From positions 1,612,001 to 1,676,000 of the forward strand of contig NZ_AP028878.1 in assembly GCF_036511935.1 (NCBI RefSeq): DNA of 64,000 nt, in the 5' to 3' direction. The stretch's first letter is position 1, and each line of letters opens with the position of its first letter. The notes beneath the pieces were generated by a model, which searched no databases, had not been told where the DNA came from, and saw nothing but the letters and a program-made list of their open reading frames with translations. A program made the position numbers and the translations under genes. This DNA comes from Marinobacter nanhaiticus D15-8W. GTDB taxonomy: Bacteria > Pseudomonadota > Gammaproteobacteria > Pseudomonadales > Oleiphilaceae. Of the stretch, positions 6,672 to 16,145 are shown piece after piece.

Positions 6672-7288
6672 CAGAATTCCACCGCGGGTGCTTCATCGGC
6701 ATTTTCCGTGGTGGCTTCAAAATTGGCGCGGGGCTCCAGATCGCTGTACAGAATGCTGTGCCAGATTTTGCCCGGGAAGGTGCGCAGTTCGGTGTTGTAG
6801 CGTTCCACCGCCTGAATGAAATCCCGGCGCGCGACGGCAATGCGGTTTTCAGTGCCTTCGAGCTGAGATTGCAAAGCTAGGAAGTTCTGATTCGACTTCA
6901 GATCCGGATACCGTTCCGACACCGCCATCAAACGGCTGAGGGCGCTGCTGAGCTCGCCCTGGGCCTGCTGGAACTGCTGTAGCTTCTCGGGATTGTCGAG
7001 AATGCTTTCGTCCACCTGAATCGATGTGGCCTTGGAGCGTGCCTCAATGACTGCTGTCAGGGTTTCCTGCTCTTGGGCTGCGAAGCCCTTGACGGTTTCC
7101 ACCAGGTTGGGAATCAGGTCGGCCCTGCGCTGGTATTGGTTTTCCACCTGGGACCAGGCAGAGGTGACTTTTTCATCGTAAGTGGGAATGTTGTTGATCC
7201 CACAGCCACTCAGTAACAGAACCAATGCCATCAGCGGTGCCAGCTTCCAGGCACTCCACTGTTGAAAGGGTTTATAAACGATTCCCAT
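6671..7288 (-). CDS. LemA-family lipoprotein
   Basis: 205 residues from the ATG at 7288: a signal peptide with lipobox LLLSGCG, then the LemA helical domain with YDEKVTSAWSQVENQYQRRADLIPNLVETVKGFA, split here by the family's IPNLV hallmark, and a C-terminal helix pair ending near RNFE-like residues (RANFEA). An in-frame ATG at 7351 has a better ribosome site (AGAGGG) but would push the lipobox to residue 51, too far for a normal signal. First gene of a leftward operon with YgcG- and TPM-type partners. Confidence 0.88.
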   Translation of the reverse strand: MGIVYKPFQQWSAWKLAPLMALVLLLSGCGINNIPTYDEKVTSAWSQVENQYQRRADLIPNLVETVKGFAAQEQETLTAVIEARSKATSIQVDESILDNPEKLQQFQQAQGELSSALSRLMAVSERYPDLKSNQNFLALQSQLEGTENRIAVARRDFIQAVERYNTELRTFPGKIWHSILYSDLEPRANFEATTENADEAPAVEF

Positions 7289-7351
7289 AGTGCTTTTCCC
7301 GGTGGAGAATACATTAAGAAGGGATGATGACTGGCTCTCAGGCCGAAGCAT

Positions 7352-7769
7352 CGAACTACCCTCTAGTTGGGGGCAGGGTCAATGTTTTCAAGGTGGCCAG
7401 CGTATCCGTGCCCAACGTCACTTATGGAACAGGGCCATTACTGAGCGGTGGTAAGTAAATGGTAAATCTATCTTGGATTAAGATAGGTGCCGGCTGGCCC
7501 CAATCTCTCCTGTCTTTATCGCTTGCTACTGCGGTGAACAAAAAGACAACGGAAACGACGGTTCGTACAGGGCAGAATCGATTTTTCAACGATGTCATCA
7601 TGTCTGAATCGTGATGATCATGTTTATCGTTTGGAGGCGAAGTTCACGCTGGGCATCAAGGCACAACACGCCGCCTTTGCCGAGTCTATGGAGAGCATAA
7701 GCGTCGAGCCAGGATTGGCCAGACTCTCGCGCGCAAGATAGACAGGTATACCAGAGGCGACCACTTTTG
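7352..7769. other. Intergenic region with one small inverted repeat
   Basis: About 420 bp between the divergent LemA operon and the AraC-type regulator. The only clear structure is CTATCTT-N5-AAGATAG at 7468-7486, a perfect 7-bp inverted repeat that could be an operator for either side. No gene is supported. Confidence 0.4.
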
Positions 7770-8822
7770 ATGCAAAGCACCAGCAGCCTGGCCCCCGTCC
7801 CGCATACGCTTTTCAAGACAGATGCTTTGCCGGCGTCTGACCGTTTCGATGCCTGGCGAGAAGGCGTGTCACCCCTTTTTGATGCCGTTCCGGAAACCGA
7901 GCGGGATGTGCACGCATTCGAAGCCCGCGTGGAAAGCTTCAATTTAAATAACATGTTCTTTGGTAAGAGCGAGTTCTCTGCCCATCGCTTTCGCCGGGAC
8001 GCGGGTCACGCTTCGGCAGAGTCAGACCATTTTCTGGTGCAGCTCTACACGAAGGGTGGCTATGAGGGCTACAACGGCTTCCATCAGCTCCAGGTCGGTC
8101 CGGGGGATATCAGCCTGTTGGACCTGGGGCAGCCGCTAGCCACACGGGCCAGGGCATCGCAGAACCTGTCGCTTGTTATTCCGCGTGAACTGCTGCTCTC
8201 CCTTGTGCCGCCCCATAAGCTCGCTTGTGGTTCCGTCCTGAAAGGGCAGTCTCCGCTGGGCAGGATACTGGGAAGCCATCTGTTAAACGTCTGGCAAAAC
8301 GTGCGCTCGGCTTCCATGGAAGAGCTCGAGGCCATTAACCCTATGTTGCTCGGCGCCATTGTGGGGGCGTTCGCCGCTGGCGTCAGCGAACGCAACGCCC
8401 ATGGGGTAACGTTGGATAGCGCCAAGCTTGAGACGATACAGCGCTACATCCAGGCCAACCTGAGCAGTGAGCTTACGCCCGATCAGCTGTGTCAGCATTT
8501 CAACTGTTCCCGTGCTCGACTTTATCGCCTGTTCGCCCCGTTAGGCGGTGTGGCCAACTACATCCGGCAATGCCGGCTGGTGCGCTGCCGCGACGAACTG
8601 AGCCGCCCTGGCGGCAAGGCCAAAGTGTTGGACATCGCCTTGCGCTGGGGATTCAGCAGCCACAGCCACTTTTGCCGCCTGTTCAAGCAAGCGTTTGGCT
8701 TGAGCCCAAGCGATGTGATCAGTCAGGCACAGGATGCGTCAGGTTCGGGCAGGTTGCCTACCGGAAGCCCGGCCAGTTCGTCGACGCCTGAATTTCACCA
8801 CTGGCTGAGACAGCTGTCATAG
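7770..8822 (+). CDS. AraC-family transcriptional regulator
   Basis: 350 residues from ATG 7770 (a TTG stands directly before it). The N-terminal two thirds resemble the AraC-binding-like domain of FeaR-type regulators (YGGYEG-type strand, PGDISLLDLGQP). The C-terminus holds two helix-turn-helix motifs (LTPDQLCQHFNCSRARLYRLF and VLDIALRWGFSSHSHFCRLF) with the closing FGLSPSD. It should bind DNA as a positive regulator of a nearby or distant catabolic operon; no obvious target is adjacent. Ligand unknown. Confidence 0.88.
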   Translation: MQSTSSLAPVPHTLFKTDALPASDRFDAWREGVSPLFDAVPETERDVHAFEARVESFNLNNMFFGKSEFSAHRFRRDAGHASAESDHFLVQLYTKGGYEGYNGFHQLQVGPGDISLLDLGQPLATRARASQNLSLVIPRELLLSLVPPHKLACGSVLKGQSPLGRILGSHLLNVWQNVRSASMEELEAINPMLLGAIVGAFAAGVSERNAHGVTLDSAKLETIQRYIQANLSSELTPDQLCQHFNCSRARLYRLFAPLGGVANYIRQCRLVRCRDELSRPGGKAKVLDIALRWGFSSHSHFCRLFKQAFGLSPSDVISQAQDASGSGRLPTGSPASSSTPEFHHWLRQLS

Positions 8823-8983
8823 TAATCACGGCCCGCGTGAGACAGAGGGTCAAGAAAACCAGAGACGCATCGTCAAGCAAGTCTTCCTTTCGATACTGAT
8901 AATTCCAGTCTACGTGCCAGTGTGTTCCGCCGCACTGCACGGAAACTCGAATTTGCTCCTTACCATCGGGGTCAGTATCAGCC

Positions 8984-11086
8984 ATGACAGTACCGTTCGG
9001 CTCGGCGTTCTGCCGCATTTTGCTTGTGACAGCCATTCTGGGCCTTGCGGCTTGCGATGACGACTATTCCGCGACTTCTTCTGAGGTGCAGTCTCCGACG
9101 ACGGGCGAATCGACGCCTGACGCGCCCTCGTCCGATGACCCCAGCCTTGAGGACTCCGACATGCCGTCGGAGCCAGAAACGCCCACCACTGAAGCTCCCA
9201 CCACCGAAAGCCCCCTGGAGGTATCTGGCTACATCGTTAATGGACCGCTGGACGGAGCGACGGTCAGCGTTTATAGCCTTGAAGGCGTATTGATAGGGAA
9301 GGCTATGACCAATGCGGAAGGATTTTACCAGGTTGACGTGAGCGCCCCGCCGCCTTACCGCATCGAAGTAGAGGGCGGTCTGCTGGATGGCAAGCCCTAC
9401 ACGGGGGTTCTCGAGGCCCCCTGCGTAACGGCAGTTCGTTGCAACGCGACACCCGTCACCACCGCCGTTTCTCTGCTGATGCGCGAAGGGGGCTATAACC
9501 GCGATGAAGCCATGGCAAAGGTCAATTCGCGCACAGGCATGGATTACGACCCGTTCCTGCGGGTGTACGTGGATAAAAAGCCGGCCCCTGAATTTGATCT
9601 GGCGAGCGCACGCGAGTATATCCACGGCGGTGACGAACTCGCAGCATGGGTAGAAGACCTGGTTGAATGGGCAACTCAGCCGATTGAGAAACAACACGTG
9701 CCGGCGGGCGTCGTATACCGGCACACTGTCACAACCTCGGTAGGAACCGGGACCGGAGGCGCCTTCAACGTTGCCAGGAAAACGGTAGTTCACGGCAAGT
9801 CGACAAGCTTCATCGTGACACCCGCCACCGGTTACAGCATTGCGTCCGTCACTGGTTGCGGCGGTACATTGGTCGGAAATACCTTCACCACAGGCACTAT
9901 CACGGCCGCTTGCATGGTGACTGCACACTTCGAAACAACCAGTTATACCGTGAGCATCGAGGCTGGTGTGGGTGGTACCGTTGACCCTTCGTCCAGCCAA
10001 ACGGTGCAACACGGCGAGGCAGTTTCGTTCGGAGTGACGCCCGCCAAAGGATTTGCCGTGGACAAGGTCGACGGCTGCGGCGGCAGCCTGAACGCTGGCA
10101 CCTACACTGCTAGTCATATCGTCGGTGACTGTACAATCACGGCCAGCTTTCGGGTGGATCTGGCCGCCCCCCAGAATGTGCGGGCGAGCAAAGGCGAGGG
10201 GCAGGTCACCCTAAGCTGGGACCCTGTTGAAGATGCGCAGAGCTACGACATCACTTACGCCACCGAAACGTTCGACCCGGACAACCCCGCGGTCGCCAAA
10301 GGCTTCGATGTTGAGCCGGATGTGGCGGCCTCGCCCTTCACGATCAATAACCTCATCAACGGCGCAAAATACCATTTCGCCATCAACGGTAATACCGCAA
10401 CGGGTCACCTCGATGGGGCCTCCAGCTCGCTGATTTCGGCAACGCCACAGCTCTCGGGGCCAGTCTGCTACGGCAAGAAAGCCAGCGATCCGACCGTATG
10501 CAGCGGCCGCGGGGTCTGTTCCAGTAACAACACCTGCGACTGCGCCTTCGGACTGGTTACCGGCAGGGAATGCGACGTAGAGTTAAGGTTTGCGAATGGC
10601 GAGACCTCCTATACCTGGCCAACGAATGTTGACCGGCACAGCATAATTCAAGGGCCGGCATTACCCGTCGACAGGGACGATGTTTATACCTGGACGTTTA
10701 AAATTGTCGCGGATGGCTACCACCCAGCGCGGAACGGTATGTCATTTGGGCTTGCGAGTTACCCGCAAATTTATCCTATAGCACATGAACTTGGGATGTA
10801 TGCGGATGAGTGGGCGTATAGTGGCCGGGATGGGTTAAGACGTCACGTCGACACAGCGCATTTCGGAACTGCCCTTCGGACGCAAGGGGAGTATGTAAAG
10901 TTCGAGTACTATACACGTACCGGCAGAGTGAACGTTTACACCAAACGCTTGGGAGAATCGACTTTTTCCCTTGAGGCGAATGAGCCTCTGTTTGAGGAAG
11001 GCGTAGCTCCGCCAGAAGGTAGGCTACTGCATATTGCGGTGTCAGCTATGGCGTGGAAGACCGTGACGGTTGAGTTTGTTGAGTGA
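8984..11086 (+). CDS. Large multidomain surface lipoprotein (FN3, EGF-like, SPRY-like)
   Basis: 700 residues. A signal peptide ends in lipobox LAACD. A Pro/Thr/Ser/Glu-rich linker (25-75) and a carboxypeptidase-regulatory-like beta domain (about 77-135, VSGYIVNGPLDGATVSVY) follow. Two tandem repeats around 240-315 and 320-388 each have a VTGCGG/VDGCGG core. A fibronectin III domain spans about 392-485, and a six-cysteine EGF-like segment about 492-530 (CSGRGVCSSNNTCDC). The last 165 residues include GMYADEWAYSGRDG, resembling a SPRY/concanavalin-like fold. It is probably an outer-membrane adhesin or ligand-binding protein. The final third has lower GC than the rest, suggesting domain shuffling. 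No partner gene is evident. Confidence 0.75.
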   Translation: MTVPFGSAFCRILLVTAILGLAACDDDYSATSSEVQSPTTGESTPDAPSSDDPSLEDSDMPSEPETPTTEAPTTESPLEVSGYIVNGPLDGATVSVYSLEGVLIGKAMTNAEGFYQVDVSAPPPYRIEVEGGLLDGKPYTGVLEAPCVTAVRCNATPVTTAVSLLMREGGYNRDEAMAKVNSRTGMDYDPFLRVYVDKKPAPEFDLASAREYIHGGDELAAWVEDLVEWATQPIEKQHVPAGVVYRHTVTTSVGTGTGGAFNVARKTVVHGKSTSFIVTPATGYSIASVTGCGGTLVGNTFTTGTITAACMVTAHFETTSYTVSIEAGVGGTVDPSSSQTVQHGEAVSFGVTPAKGFAVDKVDGCGGSLNAGTYTASHIVGDCTITASFRVDLAAPQNVRASKGEGQVTLSWDPVEDAQSYDITYATETFDPDNPAVAKGFDVEPDVAASPFTINNLINGAKYHFAINGNTATGHLDGASSSLISATPQLSGPVCYGKKASDPTVCSGRGVCSSNNTCDCAFGLVTGRECDVELRFANGETSYTWPTNVDRHSIIQGPALPVDRDDVYTWTFKIVADGYHPARNGMSFGLASYPQIYPIAHELGMYADEWAYSGRDGLRRHVDTAHFGTALRTQGEYVKFEYYTRTGRVNVYTKRLGESTFSLEANEPLFEEGVAPPEGRLLHIAVSAMAWKTVTVEFVE

Positions 11087-11216
11087 ACGGCTCAAATGTT
11101 GATGAAACGGGGGAGAGCTATTGGCCGCTGAGTAGAGGCACGAGATTAAGTGTCAGCTGCCTGGGGCGCCCCGCCTCGTCCGTTGTCGTAAAACGGCGCG
11201 GCGCTCCCTAGCCCAT

Positions 11217-12023
11217 TCACATGCTGCGGTGATTCGCGACGGCCTCCTCGAGCGTCGGTTTCATTTCCTGAATCTGCTTGTCCAGTTGCCGGGGGTTCTG
11301 CTGGTTGGCGTCGAGCATGCCCTGACTGTTCTCGTCGGCACGGACGACGCTCAGCTCGTCAGCCTCCAGGCCTTCCACCAGCGCTTGTGCCACGCCTTGC
11401 GGCGTGTCATAGGCGAAGCCCGCCTTGTCGCCCAGGCCGGCGGTTTCCATCATCGGGGTGTCTGTGGCGCCCGGATACACCGTCATCACATGAATGCCCT
11501 GATCGATGAGTTCACGGCGCATGGCTTCGCCGAAGTGCGCGATGCCGGCTTTCGTGGCGCCGTAGGTGGCGTAGAACGGCATGCCCAGCAGGCCGAAAAT
11601 CGAGGAGATATTGACGATGGCGGCGCCTGTGCTTTTCCGGAGCGAGGGTAGGGCTGCGCGTGTCAGCAGGATCGGAGCGGTGAGGTTGATTTGCAGCTGC
11701 TGCTCCACATCGGCTTCGGAGAGATTTTCCAGCCAACCGGCAGAAACGACGCCCGCATTGTTCACGAGAATATCGAGACCGCCAAACGCCTGAACCGCTT
11801 TGTCGATCACTGACTGTCGCCAATCGGCATCGGTCACGTTGCCCGGCACGACGATCGCTTCGCCGCCCGCCTGTTCAACGCCGGCCCGGGTTTCGTTAAG
11901 CGCATCTTCACTACGCCCGGCAAGCACGAGATTTGTTCCCTTTTGTGCAAAGGCCAGTGCAATTTCGCGCCCAATGCCTCGGCTGGCGCCTGTCAGTAAG
12001 ATGGTTTTGCCGGATAGCTCCAT
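11217..12023 (-). CDS. Short-chain dehydrogenase/reductase
   Basis: 268 residues with a classical SDR layout: cofactor motif TGASRGIG (11-18), NNAG at 88-91, catalytic Ser about 140, and YGATK giving Tyr154 and Lys158. It should be an NAD(P)-dependent oxidoreductase of the Rossmann fold. The C-terminal tail beyond residue 235 is polar and not diagnostic. Substrate cannot be told; the gene stands alone. Confidence 0.9.
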   Translation of the reverse strand: MELSGKTILLTGASRGIGREIALAFAQKGTNLVLAGRSEDALNETRAGVEQAGGEAIVVPGNVTDADWRQSVIDKAVQAFGGLDILVNNAGVVSAGWLENLSEADVEQQLQINLTAPILLTRAALPSLRKSTGAAIVNISSIFGLLGMPFYATYGATKAGIAHFGEAMRRELIDQGIHVMTVYPGATDTPMMETAGLGDKAGFAYDTPQGVAQALVEGLEADELSVVRADENSQGMLDANQQNPRQLDKQIQEMKPTLEEAVANHRSM

Positions 12024-12204
12024 GGGTAGTCTCCAGCGTCAGGTGAGAGTGTGCGCAGGGTAGGCGCGGTTTGTGGCGAAGCGACTCGTCGCACTGCACG
12101 CTCTGTTAATCACCGTACGGTATGTTGTGCAACGGGATCAATGCGCCGGGGAGTTTGAGTCGGGTTGGAATTGAAATGGATCGATCCCGATTGCCGAATA
12201 CATA

Positions 12205-13374
12205 TCACTCCTCTTGCCGATAAGGCAACGCTTCCAATGCCGCATCCCGATAATCGATCACATCCTCCGCCTCATCCAACGTAAACTGCTCGATCGCCTC
12301 GGCAAACCCCGGGTGCGCCACCCAATGCCACGAGTGCGTCAGTTGCGGCTCGAACCCGCGCACCAGCTTGTGCTCGCCCTGGGCCCCGGCATCGAAACAG
12401 CGAAAGCCCTTGTCGATGGCCAGTTCGATGCCCTGGTAGTAGCAGGTCTCGAAATGCAGGTGCTGGTAGTCTTCCAGGCAGCCCCAGTAGCGCCCGTAGA
12501 GCGTGTCTTGCCCCAGCAGGAATAGCGCGCCGGCGATCATCTCACCGTCCTTTACGGCCATGACCACATGCATCTGTTCCGGCTGGTTCTCCTTCAGGGC
12601 CTGGAAGAAACCCCTTTTCAGGTAGGGGCGTTGGCCCCGTTTGAGGTAGGTGGCCTGGTAGAACACGTAGAAGGCGTCCAGCACATGATCCGGCAGTTCG
12701 TGCGCCGGAAAGTGCCGGAACTCGATGCCCTGTTCGCTGACTTGCCTGCGCTCCTTGCGGATGGATTTGCGCTTGCGCGAGGTGAGGGTGGCCAGGAAAT
12801 CGTCGAAGCTCTGGTAATCCCGGTTGAACCAGTGGAACTGGCAGCCGATCCGGTGCAGCCGGCCGTCGAGATCCAGTAGCGACTGGTCCCGGGCGTTGGG
12901 AAACAGCAGGTGCCACGAGTGGCAGCTGAGGGCTTCCGCGACCTGATCCAGGGCGGCATGCAGATCTTCAGGGCGGAGCCGCTCGCGGAATTCGGGCTTG
13001 AGCAGTAGTCGTGCACCTTGGGACGGCGTGAACGGCACGGCCATCAGCAGCTTCGGGTAGTAGTCCATGCCATAGCGCTCGTACGCGTCTGCCCAGGCCC
13101 AGTCGAACACGTACTCGCCCATGGAGTGGAGCTTGCGGAACGCAGGAATGAGGCCGACCAGCTCTCCACCCTGGATGAGTTTCAGGTGCGCGGGTATCCA
13201 GCCGGTCTGCCGGGTTGTGCAGCCACTACGCTCCAGCGCCGCGAAGAACGCATGGCGCAGGAACGGGTTATCGGTACCGCTGAGCGCGTCCCAGTCCGCT
13301 TCGCTGATGTCGTCGATGGAGCCGACGGACTCGATGCGAAGGGCTGGGACGGTCGTTGTCGAGGATTCGGCCAT
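12205..13374 (-). CDS. GNAT-family acyltransferase (COG3146/DUF482-like)
   Basis: 389 residues from ATG 13374; an in-frame ATG at 13413 would add 13 residues and neither has a good ribosome site. The protein looks like the large two-GNAT-fold family related to FemAB-type peptidoglycan enzymes: DNPFLRHAFFAALE, WIPAHLKL, FDWAWADAYERYG, SRKRKSIRKERR, GALFLLG and GRYWGC. Members are annotated as N-acetyltransferases of unknown acceptor. It is transcribed alone. Confidence 0.82.
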   Translation of the reverse strand: MAESSTTTVPALRIESVGSIDDISEADWDALSGTDNPFLRHAFFAALERSGCTTRQTGWIPAHLKLIQGGELVGLIPAFRKLHSMGEYVFDWAWADAYERYGMDYYPKLLMAVPFTPSQGARLLLKPEFRERLRPEDLHAALDQVAEALSCHSWHLLFPNARDQSLLDLDGRLHRIGCQFHWFNRDYQSFDDFLATLTSRKRKSIRKERRQVSEQGIEFRHFPAHELPDHVLDAFYVFYQATYLKRGQRPYLKRGFFQALKENQPEQMHVVMAVKDGEMIAGALFLLGQDTLYGRYWGCLEDYQHLHFETCYYQGIELAIDKGFRCFDAGAQGEHKLVRGFEPQLTHSWHWVAHPGFAEAIEQFTLDEAEDVIDYRDAALEALPYRQEE

Positions 13375-13453
13375 TGTCGGTTCAGGCTCGCAGGTTGGTG
13401 AGCCTCTAACCATACGCTAACTGGCCGGTTTCGATCACGTGGTGAGGATGGCT

Positions 13454-13993
13454 TCAGTCGTGACGCGGACCTTTCGGACCTTTTCCCCAACCTCGCTCAC
13501 GCATCTCTTTCCTATCTTCCTCGCGTTCGGCCTGCATCTTGGCCCAGATCTCGCGCTGTTCGTCATTCAGCACGTTGTAGATGGCGCGATAATGCTCGGC
13601 ACGAGCCTCGACACGGGCGCGGGCAGCTTCGGCAGCCTTGTCTGCGGCGGCCTGCAGGCTTTCCTTGTACTCGCTGCTGTCCGGGTCGCCGGTCATCAGA
13701 TGGGGGCGCTCACCGCCATGCATGTCCTTGAAGCGTGCCTTGCGCTGCTCCATACCCTGCCTGAAGATGTCGCGCATCTGGTCGCGCTGCGCTTCGGTGA
13801 GGTTCAGCCGTTCGGCCATGTGGTCGAAGCGATGCTGCATCTCGGCACGGCGGTCTTTCATGTCATGGTGCATTGCTGGGCGATCGCGTTCCCAGTCGCC
13901 GGGGCCACCGTGGGACCACGCCAGGGGGCTGGCAACCAGTGCGGCGGTCAGGGCCGCGGGAATCATCAGTCGGGATCGTTTGAACGCTTTCAT
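13454..13993 (-). CDS. Spy/CpxP-family periplasmic chaperone
   Basis: 179 residues: a signal peptide (1-27, ending PLAWS) followed by a charged helical protein with the LTEAQRDQMRDIF form of the LTxxQ motif and a second, weaker LNDEQREIW motif. These are the hallmarks of Spy/CpxP, small cradle-shaped chaperones induced by envelope stress. The gene diverges from the CpxR/CpxA-like pair, and a CpxR-type box lies between them, so it is probably both target and feedback inhibitor of that system. Confidence 0.88.
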   Translation of the reverse strand: MKAFKRSRLMIPAALTAALVASPLAWSHGGPGDWERDRPAMHHDMKDRRAEMQHRFDHMAERLNLTEAQRDQMRDIFRQGMEQRKARFKDMHGGERPHLMTGDPDSSEYKESLQAAADKAAEAARARVEARAEHYRAIYNVLNDEQREIWAKMQAEREEDRKEMRERGWGKGPKGPRHD

Positions 13994-14076
13994 GGGCGTA
14001 CTCCTGATTGCTAGGGATAGTTCGAATCAACAGGCCCTAGACTATCCAATTCAATGTCAGGTTCTGTCAGGGCAAC

Positions 14077-14092
14077 GTAAAGGTTGGGTAAA
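14077..14092 (+). promoter_or_regulatory. CpxR-box-like direct repeat
   Basis: GTAAA at 14077-14081 and GTAAA at 14088-14092, six bases apart, match the tandem GTAAA pattern of CpxR sites. It lies between the divergent Spy-like and CpxR-like genes, fitting autoregulation. Confidence 0.6.
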
Positions 14093-14145
14093 GTGCGCAG
14101 GGTGGCGGGGTGCGCAGATACGAGCGTGATAGACTCCGTTCACTG

Positions 14146-14859
14146 ATGCATAGAGCAAGGTTGGGACATAGGGTGCAGGATCGTATTCTGCTGATCGAAG
14201 ACGACGAGGAGCTCCGCGGCCTGTTGGCGCGCTACCTGAACGGCCAGGGTTTCGTGGTCCGCGAGGCCGCAACGGGTAACGACGGTTTGGCACTGGCCCA
14301 GGATGAACTGGCCGATCTCGTGGTGCTGGATATCATGCTGCCGGACATCAACGGCCTCGACGTCTTGCGCCAGCTTCGGTATCGCACGCGCCTGCCGGTG
14401 ATCCTGCTGACGGCCCGTGGCGAGGAGACCGACCGTATTGTCGGCTTCGAGGTCGGGGCCGATGACTATATTCCCAAGCCTTGCAATCCCCGGGAACTGG
14501 TGGCCCGTATCCAGGCCGCGCTGCGACGCGTTGCCTGGGACCAGGAAACGGAGGGGCCCCGCGCCCAGACCATCGGCGACCTGCGTATCGAACCGGATGA
14601 GCGCCGGGTCTACCAGGACGACCAGCCGGTGGAGCTGACGGCGACCGAATACGAAATCCTGCAGGTACTGATCAGCCGGGCCGGTTCCGTGGTGCGCAAG
14701 ACCGACCTGATGCAGTGGGCGCTCGGGCGCCGCCTTACACCCCACGACCGTACCCTGGACATGCATGTGAGCAACCTGCGACGCAAGCTGGACAAGGGTG
14801 AATCCTCCCGCATCGAAACGATCAGGGGGCTGGGCTACAGCTATCGGAGACCTGCATGA
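14146..14859 (+). CDS. CpxR-like OmpR-family response regulator
   Basis: 237 residues from ATG 14146; a GTG at 14173 is an equally good start and gives the usual short N-terminus before ILLIEDDEEL. The receiver domain shows the acidic pair EDDEE, the phospho-acceptor Asp in VVLDIMLPD and the conserved Lys in PKPCNP. The C-terminal winged helix ends GRRLTPHDRTLDMHVSNLRRK and GLGYSYRRP. The gene overlaps the kinase gene by ATGA, so both are made together. The position next to a Spy-like gene supports a CpxR role in envelope stress. Confidence 0.88.
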   Translation: MHRARLGHRVQDRILLIEDDEELRGLLARYLNGQGFVVREAATGNDGLALAQDELADLVVLDIMLPDINGLDVLRQLRYRTRLPVILLTARGEETDRIVGFEVGADDYIPKPCNPRELVARIQAALRRVAWDQETEGPRAQTIGDLRIEPDERRVYQDDQPVELTATEYEILQVLISRAGSVVRKTDLMQWALGRRLTPHDRTLDMHVSNLRRKLDKGESSRIETIRGLGYSYRRPA

Positions 14860-16145
14860 AGTCGCGCTTTTTCCTGCCGTTGTCATGGCGCATCTTTTTC
14901 CTGATCTGGTTCGCCATGGCCCTGGCGGTGGTGTTGAGCAATGCCGCGATCCAGGAGTGGGCGCGCCGGGAACGGGTCCAGTTGGAACAGCGCGAGGACC
15001 TGGCGCAGCTAGCCAGCCAAGCGGTGGCGATCAAGGAGGCAGGGGATCGACGCCAGGCGTTTCGTCTGCTTCGGGAAGCGGGTGAGCGGGAGCGGTTGCA
15101 CCTGTTCCTGATCGAAGGCGAAGAAATGCGTGATCGCCACCGTCCCGGATTCCAGCCCCAGCGACCGGCCGTTATCGACGCACCGGAAGGCCACCGGCTC
15201 GTGGTCTGGCCCCGGGCCGGCAGCGACGGCTGGCTTGATCCTCGCCTTTTCCGCTCGTTCGAGCTGGGTCTGACGTTCATCCTGATTACCCTGGCCTGCT
15301 GGTGGATTGCGCGCCGTATCAGCCGGCCGCTGCGGGATATGGAGGGCACGGCCCGTGCCATCGCCAAGGGCGATACCGGCCTGCGGGTTCGGAATGCCGT
15401 CGCCAATCGACGGGATGAGATCGGCGCGCTGGCCCAGGCCTTTAATGCGATGACCGACCGCCTGTGCCAGTTGCTGGAACGCCAGCAACAACTCTTGCGG
15501 GACATTTCCCACGACCTGCGTACTCCGCTTGCGCGGCAGCGCGTGGCCATTGAATTGGCGAGGGACAGCGTCGACGATCCGGACATCATGGATTCGATCC
15601 TGCGCCAGAACGAACGTCTGGAGGCCATGACGGCCCAGATCCTGACGTTGCACCGGCTGGGCGCCAAGGGGCAATCGATGGCCCAGGAGCCGGTGAATAT
15701 GACCAAGGTTCTCAACGATGTGTTGCAGGGGGCGGCCGACTACGCGGAGCAGAACCGGGTCGATTGCAAGCTGGAAGTCGCCGAAGGCGCCCGCCGCGCG
15801 ACGGTCCTGGGGGATGCCAGCCTGATCCATCGAGCGCTGGATAATGTGCTGCAGAATGCCCTCGACCATACGCCGCCCGGGCGTGTCGTCAACCTGCACC
15901 TGGTGGTCGCGGGTAAGTGGCTGACATGTGAGATCGCGGATCAGGGCCCTGGCGTGCCGGAATCCGATCTGCCCAACTTGTTCGAGCCGTTCTTCCGCTC
16001 CGACCAGGCCCGGGGTGGCAAAGGCTGGGGGCTGGGCCTGGCGATCGCGCGGGATATCATGCAGGCCCACGATGGGCGGATTGCCGCCGAGAATGGCTCA
16101 GCGGGCGGACTTGTCGTGCGGCTCGACTGGCCGGTCTTCACCTGA
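14856..16145 (+). CDS. CpxA-like sensor histidine kinase
   Basis: 429 residues. Membrane helices at about 7-30 and 135-152 flank a periplasmic sensor of about 100 residues. A HAMP linker (RRISRPLRDMEGTARAIAKG) leads to the phospho-acceptor helix DISHDLRTPLARQR. The ATPase domain has N-box (DNVLQNALDHTP), G1 (DQGPGVP) and GWGLGLAIA. It should phosphorylate the upstream response regulator. The 3' end is overlapped on the other strand by a small gene. Confidence 0.9.
   Translation: MKSRFFLPLSWRIFFLIWFAMALAVVLSNAAIQEWARRERVQLEQREDLAQLASQAVAIKEAGDRRQAFRLLREAGERERLHLFLIEGEEMRDRHRPGFQPQRPAVIDAPEGHRLVVWPRAGSDGWLDPRLFRSFELGLTFILITLACWWIARRISRPLRDMEGTARAIAKGDTGLRVRNAVANRRDEIGALAQAFNAMTDRLCQLLERQQQLLRDISHDLRTPLARQRVAIELARDSVDDPDIMDSILRQNERLEAMTAQILTLHRLGAKGQSMAQEPVNMTKVLNDVLQGAADYAEQNRVDCKLEVAEGARRATVLGDASLIHRALDNVLQNALDHTPPGRVVNLHLVVAGKWLTCEIADQGPGVPESDLPNLFEPFFRSDQARGGKGWGLGLAIARDIMQAHDGRIAAENGSAGGLVVRLDWPVFT

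Noticed and set aside
8758..9036. Leftward open frame of 92 codons overlapping the big lipoprotein start
   Set aside because: No ribosome site before either ATG; both ends overlap better genes, although residues 18-60 look slightly protein-like.
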